Assembly (NCBI GenBank): GCA_025529335.1
Contig: JAMYHX010000140.1
Span: forward strand, 1 to 64,000
Direction of reading: 5' to 3'
DNA from: Rhizopus sp. PT2906
Lineage: Eukaryota > Mucoromycota > Mucoromycetes > Mucorales > Rhizopodaceae
DNA length: 64,000 bases
Shown here: in pieces, positions 25,131 through 36,673 of the stretch
Numbering within the stretch: position 1 is the stretch's first letter
How the letters are laid out: every line of letters begins with the position of its first letter
Notes under the pieces: generated by a model
What the model was told of the DNA's origin: nothing
The model's input: only the letters and a program-made list of their open reading frames with translations
Database searches by the model: none
Translations under genes and position numbers: made by a program

Positions 25131-25574
25131 CTAATAAAGCATCTCATAGTATTTTGCTTTGCTTTTGTGCCTTGTTACCTTAATATACTGCGGAGTGATT
25201 TCCTTTTGAAGCTCATATATGGAATAATCATCTTTTGGCCCTTCTTTAAGTTGCTTAATGTACGACAATGTCATGAAGAAAATGTAATTATCTCGCTTCA
25301 GTTACAATATAGCTGCCTTCATAGCGATTTGTTAAAATAAGAAGTGTAATCATGCTCATACTGTACATCTATATATAAAATGTATTATAAATATCTCCTG
25401 TTTCTTTTTGTACATAAATGCAGTATTCCTTTACGACTCATTCACTAAATCTAGCAGAACGCGTTCAGGAATTTCAGCTTCTTTTGTAGCATTTATTACG
25501 CTTTTATCGGCAAGACTGGAAGATGAGGACTGCCCATTGCACATAGCGATGTTAATTGACGATAATTTACTCAT
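25131..25574 (-). pseudogene. Two small antisense open frames, possible gene relic
   Basis: Minus frames 25574-25431 (47 codons, starts MSKLSSINIAMCNG, ends LLDLVNES) and 25274-25131 (47 codons, MTLSYIKQLKEGPKDDYSIY...) have a more protein-like composition than surrounding frames. No intron with a consistent phase joins them and no motif is recognised. Either the remains of one gene or chance. Confidence 0.2.
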
Positions 25575-26596
25575 CTCTTTAATAAAAACAAAATAAAAAA
25601 GATGAAAGAATTCATAAAGACAGTCAACATTTTTATGAATGATAACATTCAGGAACCGAAGTGAATCATACTAAAGAAGAGTTAATCTCAGTAAAATACT
25701 GTTTAAAGGTAAAGGTTTTTAAATATGCAAATATTTTATTTCTAGTAAATTATATAATGCTCTATATTATAAGTAATTAATTACAACAAACATGCTAGAG
25801 ATTTTGTACAGTAAATATGATCAAGAAACTTAAGCAAGCACTCTATTTCCAGTCTCCGATAGAGAAGTGGATGACAAATTGTAAACCAGCCGAAAGTTCA
25901 TAAAATAACTTGGTGAATAGTCCATTTTAACTTCATGCTGACACCAATTGAAATGAAAAATGTTACCTTTGTATAAGACCGTAAAACCGGCTATACGATT
26001 TTAATTTTGATTGTTAAGATTCTGTGGTCATTGTACAGCAAACTTCATTAAACACATCTATCTCATACAAAACCTGAACAGAAGCGAAATTATATATAGC
26101 AGCAACGACATCACTGTGCCCACAGGCAAGCATCTAAGTAAACACAAGTCAGTGAATTCCAGCTTGTTGTGTTATTCGATATTGTTATATGCTTTAATCA
26201 AGTTTATTTTTCCCCATTGATGAACAAAGGATTAATCAATTGAGATTATCCAAATGAAGCGTGAAAAGTGTGCAGAAAGGTTGGCTTTACGACATACAGC
26301 AACGTCAAATACAACACATTGTCAAGACTCTCTTTTTTTGGTACTCTGTTAGAAAAGATGGTTACGAAGCTCTTGTTGTTTGAAATAAAGAGATGAGTAT
26401 GATAAGAGTATAGGGAATTTTATTTGGTATTTTGGATGGTATACATTAAGGAAAGGGAATCTTGACATTATTAGTACTGTGTATATAATATTTTCATGTC
26501 TATCAAAGGTTTGATTATTCTAGCATAGGTGTATGTTTGTGTGGTGGAATCGTGAGGCCCGGCCTTCATAAAATGTATAAAAAGAATCATAATAAA

Positions 26597-28969
26597 TTAA
26601 TCAAGAATAGAGGAGGTTTCTGACTCAGGACGGCAATAGTCGTTTATGGGAGACATCATTAATCTAGTAACAGGTCTAGGAGGTAAGTCCTCTTCGGTGT
26701 AATCACTACGTGTTGGAAATTGACGAATAAGATCTGAAGAATGGATAATATCGTCGCTACTGCTTTCTGCATATTCATCATAGGTCATAACTTCGTCGCT
26801 ACCATTGTATACAAAATAACTAGGCGTTGCCCCTGTTTCCAAAAGTGATCTATCTCTCAGGGTGACAGGAGGTGGTGGCTCATTGAGACTGTAGAGTTCT
26901 GATACGGGCGAATCCAGTAATCTTTCTTCGCGATTAGTGTATGAGTAACCCTCGAAAGCTCGGTCTAAACTCTGACTTAGCATATAGTCACTTGAGACAG
27001 GAGAAAGCCGAGGCGTGAGCTGCAGGAATTCACTGTCAAAGTGACTAAAGTCAGTTTCAGAGTAAAGATTAGGCACATAGGGTGGTTTGATACGTTTAGC
27101 ATATATCAGGTCCCAATCAATGCAGGAAAAGTATGGATCTAAACGAACACGCAGGGCACCATCAGGGCCAGAACCCAAGCGGCGAGACGGATCACGTTTG
27201 AGTAATCGAGCGATGAAGGTGGCCGTTTCTATATCAAAGTGAGCTGGAAACTGAAGAGGGTCTTGTCGAATTTTGCGGTACATCCCATCTCTGTTTTCGT
27301 CCCAGAAAGGCGTAACACCATTCAACATTTCGTATAATATCATGCCTAAACTCCAGTAGTCAACCTCATATGAATAGGGTTGCTGATTCAAAATCTCGGG
27401 TGCCAAGTATTCCGCTGTACCGCAAAATGTCTCTGTCCTTTGCTCCTCTAAGCTGAGTCCATCATAGAATTGCTTCGAAAGACCAAAATCTGTGAGAACC
27501 AAATGACCATCTGCAGTAAGCAGAATATTTTCGGGTTTGAGATCTCTGAAGTATGATCAGTTTTTTTTTATGCCTTCCCCTTGCTATGTACACCACAACT
27601 TACCTATAAAGAATGCCTAACCGATGTAGCTCCTGAATACCCAGAATGATCTCAGCTGCATAGAATCGACATCTTTCAGGAGGCAGGGTGTGGTTGATAC
27701 GAAGTTGTGTTGCTAGATCGCCTCCGACGTGATAGTCCAAGACAAGAAAAAGTTGGTTGGCATCCTGAAAAGAATAGTGTAACTTGATGAGAAAAGGGTG
27801 TTGTATCGTAGAAATATCGGATAGGATTTGTTGCTCTGCTTTAATGTGGACAATCTGACTCTGCTCTATCACTGCTTTTTTACTAATGGCCTTGAGTGCT
27901 AGTAAACGGGATGTCTTGCGGTGTCTGACCAAGAGTACCTAATGATAAAATAATAAGTAAGGACAAAGAAATATAATTGAGAAAATACGGTACTTTGCCC
28001 ATGCATCCTCTTCCAATCACTTTAATAAGCTGAAAATCTTGAATTGTGACAGGGGCACGAGAGGAGATAGAAGAGGAAGAAGCGATACTTGATTCTGTCA
28101 TTGGTTGTAAATCAGAAGGAGAAATTGTAGAATGAGGGTGAATGGAAGACACGATGTCAGCGTCAACCTGTCTAGTAGCTTCTAAATGAGGAGTTGATAC
28201 TGCAGCGCCCTCTTCCTCTGCCATCGCCTCCTCTTCCTCCTCCCTTTCTTCATAATCGACATCATCATTACGCAATTCGCGTTGATTTATACACTGTAGT
28301 TGCACATAGGATTGCACTTCTTGTTTTGGTATGATATGGTCTTCCTCACGCTGAGGTTGAAGAAACTCTTTTAAGAGAGAACATGATCTAATGCTGGAAT
28401 CGTTCAAGCAGCGATAAAGAAATAATTCTAGATTATCTGCATTACTCTTTCTATGACTTGATAAAGTTTGGAGTATTTTCCTTAAACCATGGCTGCTATT
28501 ATGGTTATTACTACTCGTGCTACTGCCAATACTACTACTGCTGCTATTACTAGTGCTACTATCGCTACGATGCCTTTGATACAAGAATCGGCTTTCCTTG
28601 TGAAGCTTTGGTAGTTGTATTTTACATTTACGCGAATAGCCCCTTATCTATTATACATACAGTGTTAATACATGACGACAGATAGACAAGAGCGGCACAT
28701 ATACTTGCTCTATTATAGAATTCTTGAAAGTCTTCATAATATCTAATAAGTACCAAGTGTCTTGTTGGCTCTTCCACAAAGACAGTAAATACCTTTATGA
28801 TCGTGAGTTCAAGATTAGGGCTATTTTTAACTTTATATATTACCGAAACTAGACGATCTTTAAGATCTTTAGTTGAATGATACATCATGGTTGTCTCAAT
28901 GATTCCAATATGTGGTTTGACACGCTGACGTAATTTGTTTATGTTATTCTTTTTCTTTTTATACAACAT
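26597..28969 (-). CDS. PX-domain AGC protein kinase (SGK-like)
   Basis: Exons, 5' to 3': 28969 to about 28670, about 28615-27994, 27938-27604, 27545-26597. The N-terminus has a PX (phosphoinositide-binding) core: VFTVFVEEPTRHLVLIRYY followed by EDFQEFYNR, then KLHKESRFL after the intron. A Ser-rich and Glu-rich linker follows. The kinase domain has Gly loop IGRGCMGKV, LALKAI lysine, ILYRDLKPEN, DFGLS, activation loop TFCGTAEYLAPE and a C-terminal AGC tail with hydrophobic motif FEGYSY. By family, it would be activated by PDK1 and TORC2 on those loop and tail sites, with PX targeting to endosomal or plasma membrane. After the tail come about 120 further acidic residues, longer than usual for SGKs. 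The first intron boundary does not resolve cleanly (see findings). Confidence 0.85.
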
Positions 28970-30320
28970 TTCAATTGATATATAAAAAGAAAAAGGAGAA
29001 GAAAAAGAAAAAAAAAAAAAGTTCTGTAATTTTTTTAACGGAGTTTAACTGTAAAACGTGTCAACAGAAAGCCGATCCCTTTTAAGGTTTTGCTATTTGA
29101 ACAGCGCATTTGCACAGATGTGATATGTGACGTAAGCAACACAATTTGCACGGCAAGTAGCATATCTGTCGTGCTTGCTCTATATTATCTTAACAAATGA
29201 CTATAAAACGTATTTTTATAAACACGCCATGCTCAATTTTAATTGGATACGATTAACTCATGCAATAATTCTGCTTCATATAAAATGATGTAGTCAGCGA
29301 TAAAGAGATTATTACAGACCCATCGGCATATACTTCTCTTCTATTGCTGTGCAAAATACCAATTTTAGAAGTACTTTTTTATAATCGGAATCTTAATTTA
29401 GCCTTGTCTCTTGGCATTCTGAAAGAAAAAAAGATTTGTGCATTTCTATTTAATGAATTCATGGCAAAACAAACAAACAGATAAACAAATAAATACATCC
29501 AATTTTGATGCTTTCAAAAGTAAATTACTTTTCACAGCGTACGATTAAAAGAATCTATCATTAAAGCATGTATAAAAGTTAACATATAAAGAAACCATGC
29601 AGTTAATAACGAAGAAAAAGAGAAAAGGCACATTTGGAGCCATGATTTTTCAATTTATCCTATTATGGAAAATTGATATTTCTTAATTCACTACTGTGTA
29701 ATGTCTTAATTTCACGGAACCAATTACAGCAGAGTTGGATCTACAGCGCATGACTGAAAATGTATAAAGTGTATGATTGTTATTAGAAATGAAAATGATA
29801 CATCTTGCCAATAGCAATACAGTCTTATTCTCTCTCGCTTGAGTATTAAATAAGTGGCGCTATTTTGTTTGATTGTTTATTATTTATATTTGTCACCAAA
29901 CCATACACCGTTTACCAAAATGATGGTGGCATGTTTTTGGAAGTGTCATACAGCAGCCCCACCCCTCCCCTCCAAAGTTCTTTTTTTTTATATGGAGCAT
30001 TGTTCAAGTTTATTAATATGACATGCTTGATATGAATCATTATAATACTCTCTATCTTACAGTAGAGCACACATTCTACTTTACATTCCTATATCGTATC
30101 TGATAAGAATAAAGAAAGAGTACTGACAACATTGACAGATAACCACGCTGACCACAATAAACCATATCAACAACATTTAATCTCCCTTATAACTCTCACA
30201 CAAACTTAATAATATTCAGCTCTTCTTAATAATCTAATTCGCAAGTCATCGACTTGATAGCCTTTTTACAATAACAAAGCTGAATACAACACTGGTAGGA
30301 AGCACTGATAGTATAATATA

Positions 30321-30605
30321 ATGACTAGCACTGAAGATACTGACTGTTCATTCAAACTTCAGGTTGAACTACAATGTCTTGAAAAGTTACCAAAAACAAC
30401 TGATGCAAGCCGTTTTTCCTTGACACAGGAAAAAGAATCGATGGAGCTTTTGGTTTCGTTGAAGTCAAGCCAGACTATAAGAAGAACGACACTTTAAGAC
30501 ACATAAAGATTTGTTGAGATTATCGTTGTTTGGAATGAATGCGCTTGGCGAGCTTAGAAAAAATTGATTGCTTTTATCGGTTTCAATGCTTTGTAAAAGG
30601 GGGGA
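30321..30605 (+). pseudogene. Decayed ORF of a mucoralean repeat-associated family
   Basis: Protein-like sequence survives in pieces in different frames: IDGAFGFVEVKPDYKKNDTL from 30438, then DLLRLSLFGMNALGEL, then EKIDCFYRFQCFVKG ending near 30603. At least two frameshifts are needed to read through. The E-V-K motif followed by a DLLRL...AL/AI helix resembles, from memory, a large multicopy family of uncharacterised proteins in Rhizopus and Mucor genomes, likely tied to mobile elements. Assignment is tentative; loss of function is clear from the breaks. Confidence 0.4.
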
Positions 30606-32252
30606 AAGGAAAGAAAGACATCAAGTAATATAAATCTCAATGATATCATTAACTGCAGTGCACCAAAAAAAAACCCCTAAGGCCGCAATCGACTTTTAAT
30701 CATGTATCCTCTAGCAGTTTCATAAACGCTTGTTTGTGCTTGGATTATGTGTTAAATACCCATAGAGTTTTCTTGTTACAATTGAGTAATATTTGCAGAG
30801 AAAGAGGAGCAGATTGAAAAGATGCACGTTCGAAACGACCGTTGACAATGCCCCTGATTTAGCTATCAATAAGTGAAGACATGGCTCTAATTTTTTGAGC
30901 ATTGTCCAGTTCTCATAAAGAAGGTTGGCTTTATGCTTCAAGCTATGATTGACCACGTCCTCGAAGAAGGCCACGCAGCCAAGAGTTTGTTAGTAGATAG
31001 TGGATAATATAGTAGGTATTTTTTGTTCTTTTGTATTCAATGTATTTTATATTAAAAAATATTCTACTGGAAAGCCTTTGGTTAGGTGAAGACTTTGGTA
31101 ATGTGGCAAGATAGTGTGAGATTGTAAAACGTCCACAACATTAGCCCCATCTTTGTTCATTTACCCTCTTTGTGTTAACAGCATGTTCAGGTGGTCAATT
31201 TGGTCTGCTGGACTTAAAGTTGCGTGTGAAGAAATAAGTTTATCGTTAGCAAGTAGGTCATCATAACCTCATTGATGCTCTGTTTACAATTACCTTTCTT
31301 GGTATGGAACAGCCCCATTTGTTTAACCCCTTTAAACCCTTTGAAGCCCAGATAGATTTTAGTGACACCTATTCACTTTACGCAGCAGTGCAATTTACAT
31401 TCTTATTCTTGGAATAAGCATAAAACTATGCAATTTTGAAAAAGAGCAATGTCACATAAAAGCCTTGATGCTGCTTATGAATTAAGTCAGACACAAACAA
31501 TAGATAACAAAGAGCAATATGTTCATATGTGTTGTATTCAGCTTTAAAGTGAAATGGTCGACAAGTTGATGACTTGCAAAATAGAATCTTTATTATCAAG
31601 TAGATCTAAATGTCGTCAGTGTGTAGGGTTATAAAGCAGAATAATGAAACATGTCCCATTTAAAGAACTTACATTAAGCAATGTCATTGCTAGAATGGAC
31701 ACCAGATGAAGTCTTTGTAATTACTCGACATTAAGTACACATAATATCAAAGTTGTGCTATCAAAAGAATCTTGGGCATAATCATTCATTCTATCGAGAG
31801 TTATTTAGCTCAGGGGGGGGAGACGATACAGATAATATCAATTGACCAATAGTCTATTGTTCTAAATAATTTCTCCCATTTCTATTATCGGCAAAATGCG
31901 TTGATAATAAAGAAGGGAAAAAATGACCTGTTTTGTTTAATATCAAATCAATGAACCAATCAATGAATAGAATTAGTAGATTGATGTACAGGACCTTTAA
32001 AATGATATCATCATTTTTATACAAATAATCGCAGATCCTTGGGGGGAAAGAGAGATAAGAACATCTATGTTCTAATAGCAACCAGTGGTGGCGTGAGTAT
32101 CATAACATTTGCTTTCTTTCGACCACATGAGAAAGGGGGAGGGTTAGTTCACTAGATGGATTACGAATACTTTTATGCAGTCATCGGGTCATACAAGTCA
32201 CATGAAACTTTATTTTTCCCTATCAGGTCAGATGGGATATAATCAATGTTGG

Positions 32253-32260
32253 TATAAAAA
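32253..32260 (+). promoter_or_regulatory. TATA box of the protease gene
   Basis: TATAAAAA lies 53 bases before the ATG at 32313, followed at once by a G-run with AGGGG (stress-response-element-like). Another AGGGG-type run occurs near 32132-32139. This arrangement is typical of strongly regulated fungal genes. Function inferred. Confidence 0.5.
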
Positions 32261-32312
32261 GAGGGGGGTCATTCTTTTGGTTTTTTGTTGTTATCTTATT
32301 CCTCATTTTATT

Positions 32313-33739
32313 ATGAAACTCAGTGTTATTGCCGGTGCCTTGTTGATTGCTTCTGTAGCCAATGCTAAACCTTTCTATTATGAAGAACAAGACTCTAATG
32401 TGATGGCTCCTCTTTATGTCCCTCCTGAAACAGAAGTTGTTCATGATTCTTATATCGTTGTCTTAAAGAATAACTTGAATGATCAAAGAGTAGAAGAACA
32501 TGCTCAATGGATTAGTACTTTGGTCCAAGAAAAGACAAGCTCCTTTAATGATTGGTTATATCCTCATACTCAATCTCATGGTATCAGACATGTTTATGAT
32601 ACTCCTCATCTCAAAGGCTACGCTGGTCGTTTTGATGAATCCATCCTGAATGCTATTCGTCAATCTGATGATGTAAGTTTAGCACTGATGACACAAAACA
32701 AAAAAACTTACGTCTCTTTTTTCTTTAGGTCGAATTCGTCGAAAAGGATTCCATGGTCTATGCTAATGAATTACAACGAAATGCTCCCTGGGGACTTGCT
32801 CGTGTATCTCATGTGGACCCTTTGAACTTTAAGAACTTTGAACAATACGAATACGACCCTAATGGTGGTGAAGGCGTCAAAGTATACGTTATCGATACTG
32901 GTGTCAATGTAAACCATGTTGACTTTGAGGGACGTGCTAGTTGGGGTCATACTGTGCCAAGCGGAGATATTGATGAAGACGGTAACGGACATGGTTCTCA
33001 CTGTGCAGGTACAATCGCAGGTAAACGTTACGGTGTTGCCAAAAAGGCTCAACCTGTAGCTGTCAAGGTCCTAAGATCAAACGGCTCTGGTACAATGCAG
33101 GATGTGGGCGCTGGTGTCGAATGGGCTACTACACAACATATCAAAGATAAGGCAACTGCTCAAAAAGAAGGCAAAAAATATAAGGGTGCTGTGGCCAATA
33201 TGAGTCTTGGTGGTGGCAGATCTCGTTTCCTGGAGAGGATTGTCAATGGTGCTGTAGAGGCTGGTATCGTCTTTAGTGTCGCTGCTGGTAACGATAACAG
33301 TGATGCTTGTGACTACTCACCTGCTGCGGCTGAATTGGCTATTACGGTCGGTGCAAGTACCATCAAGGACGAACGTGCTTACTTTTCCAACTATGGCAAA
33401 TGTGTTGATGTATTTGCTCCTGGTCTCAATATCTTGTCTATCTGGAGAGGAAGTCGATATGCAACCAACACAATCTCGGGTACCTCTATGGCAGCTCCTC
33501 ATGTAGCTGGTCTTGCTGCTTACTACTTGAGCTTGGAAGATGAGCCAGTTGAACCCAAGTATATCAAAGACAAGATTCTCAACACAGCCACAGAGGGATT
33601 ACTCGATCGTATTCCTTCAGATACACCCAATCTACTTATCAATAACGGTGTAGACAAGAAGAAGAAGAAGAAGAACGATATCCACCATATTGTGCATGGT
33701 ATCGATAGTGTCTTGAAGGATATCTTGGGAGATATTTAA
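32313..33739 (+). CDS. Subtilisin-like serine protease, cerevisin/proteinase K type (S8A)
   Basis: Two exons, 32313-32672 and 32729-33739, give 456 residues. The start at 32313 is chosen because it opens a clean signal peptide (MKLSVIAGALLIASVANA). The I9 propeptide (HDSYIVVLKNNLND to LKGYAGRF) acts as chaperone/inhibitor. The catalytic domain has Asp in VYVIDTGVNVNHVDFEGR, His in GNGHGSHCAGT, oxyanion Asn in AAGNDNS, Ser in SGTSMAAPHVAG. These are complete, so activity is expected, either in the vacuole (Prb1-like, autophagic and nutritional proteolysis) or secreted. The C-terminal (Lys)6 stretch and short amphipathic tail are unusual. A TATA box and G-rich elements sit just upstream. Confidence 0.95.
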
Positions 33740-34656
33740 ATCATGTAATTATATTGTATCATTTGTCTTTTATCCCCCTTCTCTTTCCTTTTGTTCATAT
33801 ACTCATGCTAATTGTATTGCGCAATACTTTTTCCTTCATCTTATGCTAACACTCACACTCACGTACTCACACACAACTGTATACGCTCAAGTTCACACAA
33901 ATATGATCTTATGCTTATATATTCACATTTCCCCTTTTACTACATTGTGTATAAAACTGTATAAAACCCTGTTAAAAAAATAATAAAAGTGGAAACTTTG
34001 TACACATACAACATATCTTTGTTATGTAAGAATACAGAAATGCCTCATGCAGCTGATGAACCCCACAGTTACTCTTTATGTAGACATGAAACGATGACTC
34101 TATAATTAATACGTGCTCTGCGTTATATCCTCGTTATCCTCGTCTGACTGTAATTAATACCAGCTGAAGGTATCAGCAGATACACTTTTTTCTGTCCATG
34201 TGGTTGTGTCTCTTCTTCTCCACAGGGTAGACTATAATGTATAATTATATTAACAACCATTCAATCTACAAATAACCCTAAAGAAGATATGCTTTGAACA
34301 TTGTTTTTTTATTTTTGACAAACTAATCTGTAAAGATACAGGGACATGAGCTAATTGTGCTTAATGCCTCAACTTGGTTTAAATTTATTATTTTTGGCTA
34401 GGATAAAAAGCTGTCAATAGGTCATTGTGTGCTGATCATGGGATCTTTGTCTATTTTGAGAAAAAAAAAAAAGGGGGATGGATTAAGAAGAGGATCTGAC
34501 TATACTATGCAGATGATCGTAAAGTTGTTTCCAAGATGTCAATTACGTATATGGAGTTTGGTGCAAAATGAGATCAAATGCTACTATATAAGGCATTGTA
34601 TAGCAATATATATATAACAGAATCTTCTCCTTTCTCTCTTTTTCTTAATTTTATAG
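33740..34656. other. Intergenic region between protease and transporter genes
   Basis: A 3' UTR/terminator side rich in T and TATA-like polyadenylation signals (AATAAAAG at about 33980), then A/T-rich DNA leading to a CT-rich leader just before the transporter ATG. The 62-codon frame at 34429 is low complexity and not supported as a gene. Confidence 0.5.
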
Positions 34657-36611
34657 ATGAGCCATTCAAGTTCTTTACAACAGGATTATCCAAATGAGCA
34701 TACATCTCTACTCCCTTGTCACATAAACTCCAAGATACAAAGTAGACAGCTTAATGATACTACAAGACACAATGACCAAACTAATACCACGACTTATATA
34801 CTCAACTATTTAAGACACTCGGACCTGATCAAACTTTTACCTTCCATTGCTATCGGATGTAGTATTTGGTTTGGAATGAGTCCTTCGGAAGAACTCACAG
34901 TTACAGCCATTCGACTATTATCCATTTTTGTTAGGTAACAAAGCAAATCCAAAAGCTATTTTTCAACTGACACACTTGTTCACAGTTGTATATTTGCCTT
35001 GATCACCACTTCTATCAACATATCCGTGCTTGTTCTCACTTCACTCACCTTACTTTCGCTTACTCAATCCTTTCAGTGTCGGGATCGCGTGACGGGTGAA
35101 AGTGTAGAGTGCCGTTTGTGTGGGCAAGCTGACCCGCTCACAGGTAGTGTATATGATTGTAAGGGACGCACTGAAGCCTTTCATCACTCTCTTGCCGGAT
35201 TCTCAAGTCCAGTCGTCTGGCTGATCTTTGCTGCATTTCACCTAGGCAAAGCAGTAGAAGTGACTCAGCTGGGAAGACGCATGTCACTACTAATGATCAA
35301 AGTATTTGGGAAGCATATCATTGGACTGGCATATGCTATCCTTTTCTCAGGTAAAAAAAAAAAAGATTAAAATAGAAAAAGAGAGAAAAAAGGAATTAAC
35401 CCTAAAACAGAGTTACTTTTGGGTCCCTTTGTACCCAGTAATACCGCACGGGGTGGGGGTATCGTCTTGCCTATTGTTCGTTCAATTGCTGCAAGTCTAG
35501 GATCAACGCCCTTGAGCGACTCAAGGCCAGGCAGCTATCTCATGTTAATGGGTGCACATGCCAATCTTCTTTCAGCCTCCATGTATCTCACAGGTATGGC
35601 ACCTAATCCTATTGTTCTTTCTAAAGCGGCCAAACTGTTTCCCGATCTAAAGTTCGATTTTACGACTTGGCTTATTGGAAGTAGTGTGCCTGCCCTAACC
35701 TGCGCTATTCTCTTGCCTTTCCTTTTATACTGGCTATGTGGGCTTTATGGAAAGAAAGATAGAATTGGAAAGGAAGTGATTGAACATGCTAAAAAGGAAT
35801 TGAGTGATATGGGATCTATGTCAATGAAAGAATTGGTATGTGCATCTTTTTTATTATTATTATTCACTAATGATCGTCTTAGCAACTCTGCTTTGTTCTG
35901 TTGATGTGCTTGACTTTGTGGGTGACATCAAGTTATACCAATATGGACTCTACTCTAGTCTCATTAATCGGGATTGTCATCTTGCTTCATCTAAAGACGA
36001 TTGAATGGAAGAATATTGCGACAAATACGAGTGCAGTAAGAGAGAGAGAGAGAGAGAGAGAGAATACACATAAAAAGGGAAATCTAACTTGGAACATAGT
36101 GGGAAACACTCTTTTGGCTAGGTGGATTAATAACAATCGCAGGGCAGCTTTCAGAAGCAGGCGCTTCTACTTATCTAGGTCTCAAGATATCACATGCTAT
36201 CAGTCATTTCCATTTACCAGCAGTTCCAGCCCTCGGTATTGCCTATTTCCTCACAACGTTTATGTTTTCTTCCCTTAGTGCTCATACAATTGCCTTTGCG
36301 GGTACCTTTCTGGATGCCGGTCATGCACTAGGAGCTAATCCGATGATACTCACTTGCTTGGTTGCCTATTTTGGTGCTCTCAGTGGCTGCATGGTAAATA
36401 AGTAACTATACATCTCATTTTAGATAACTCATTACTTTTTTATCAGACAAACTTTTCCACAGGGACAGTTGCCATGTACTTTGCTCCCGGATATGTGTCT
36501 TCTTCCAAATGGTTTAGGATTGGCGGTCAATTAGCCATATTTTATCTTTTTATTTACTTTACTGTCGGTCTTGGATGGTGGAGTCTTCTTGGCTGGAATT
36601 CAAAGACTTGA
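34657..36611 (+). CDS. DASS-family dicarboxylate transporter, plastid DiT/bacterial CitT type
   Basis: Six exons (34657-34934, 34986-35350, 35411-35835, 35883-36035, 36100-36393, 36447-36611) keep frame and give 559 residues. About 12 hydrophobic segments are visible. Family marks are LLGPFVPSNTARGGGIVLPI (substrate/cation-binding loop of the DiT/CitT branch), WETLFWLGGLITIAGQLSEAG and NFSTGTVAMYFAPGYVSSSK near the C-terminus, then GLGWW. Plant members exchange 2-oxoglutarate, malate and glutamate across the plastid envelope; bacterial ones exchange citrate, tartrate or succinate. Substrate here is not known. This branch is not the usual yeast SLC13-type (Pho91) transporter. The N-terminal 60 residues are hydrophilic. 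Intron 4 carries a (GA)n tract. Confidence 0.88.
36037..36063 (+). repeat. GA microsatellite in a transporter intron
   Basis: AGAGAGAG run directly downstream of the donor of intron 4. Short simple repeat; length polymorphism expected. Confidence 0.7.
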
Positions 36612-36673
36612 AAAAAAGTCAGAACAAGCTATTTTGTCTTTTTTTTTTTTTAATTATTTTATTAATAAACTAA

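Larger units (their letters stand above)
14400..26596. other. 12-kb A/T-rich gene desert with decayed repeats
   Basis: No supported protein-coding gene on either strand. Open frames are rare, short and rich in Ile/Tyr/Phe/Leu, as chance frames in A/T-rich DNA are. It contains a degenerate repeat family (roughly 19.6-24.7 kb), copy B of the dispersed repeat, a more balanced segment at 15.95-16.24 kb with palindromes, a 52-base A run at 23892-23943, a 20-base-arm inverted repeat at 24335-24399, TA tracts (17578-17599, 25018-25042) and two small antisense frames near 25.1-25.6 kb. Described here as heterochromatin-like or pericentromeric only by analogy. Confidence 0.6.
28970..32312. other. Gene-poor region with one frame-broken ORF relic
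   Basis: A/T-rich DNA between the AGC kinase start and the protease start. A purine-rich stretch (28981-29021) lies just upstream of the kinase gene. G-runs occur at 31811-31818 and 32040-32046. Apart from the relic near 30.32-30.60 kb, frames are short; the longest (minus 30974-30720, 84 codons) has no recognised domain. Further relic coding sequence may lie at 31.0-31.7 kb on the minus strand, where stops break every frame. Confidence 0.5.

Noticed and set aside
30720..30974. 84-codon minus frame as a gene
   Set aside because: Recognised domains absent, overlaps a region with relic coding sequence on the other strand; not enough to call a gene.
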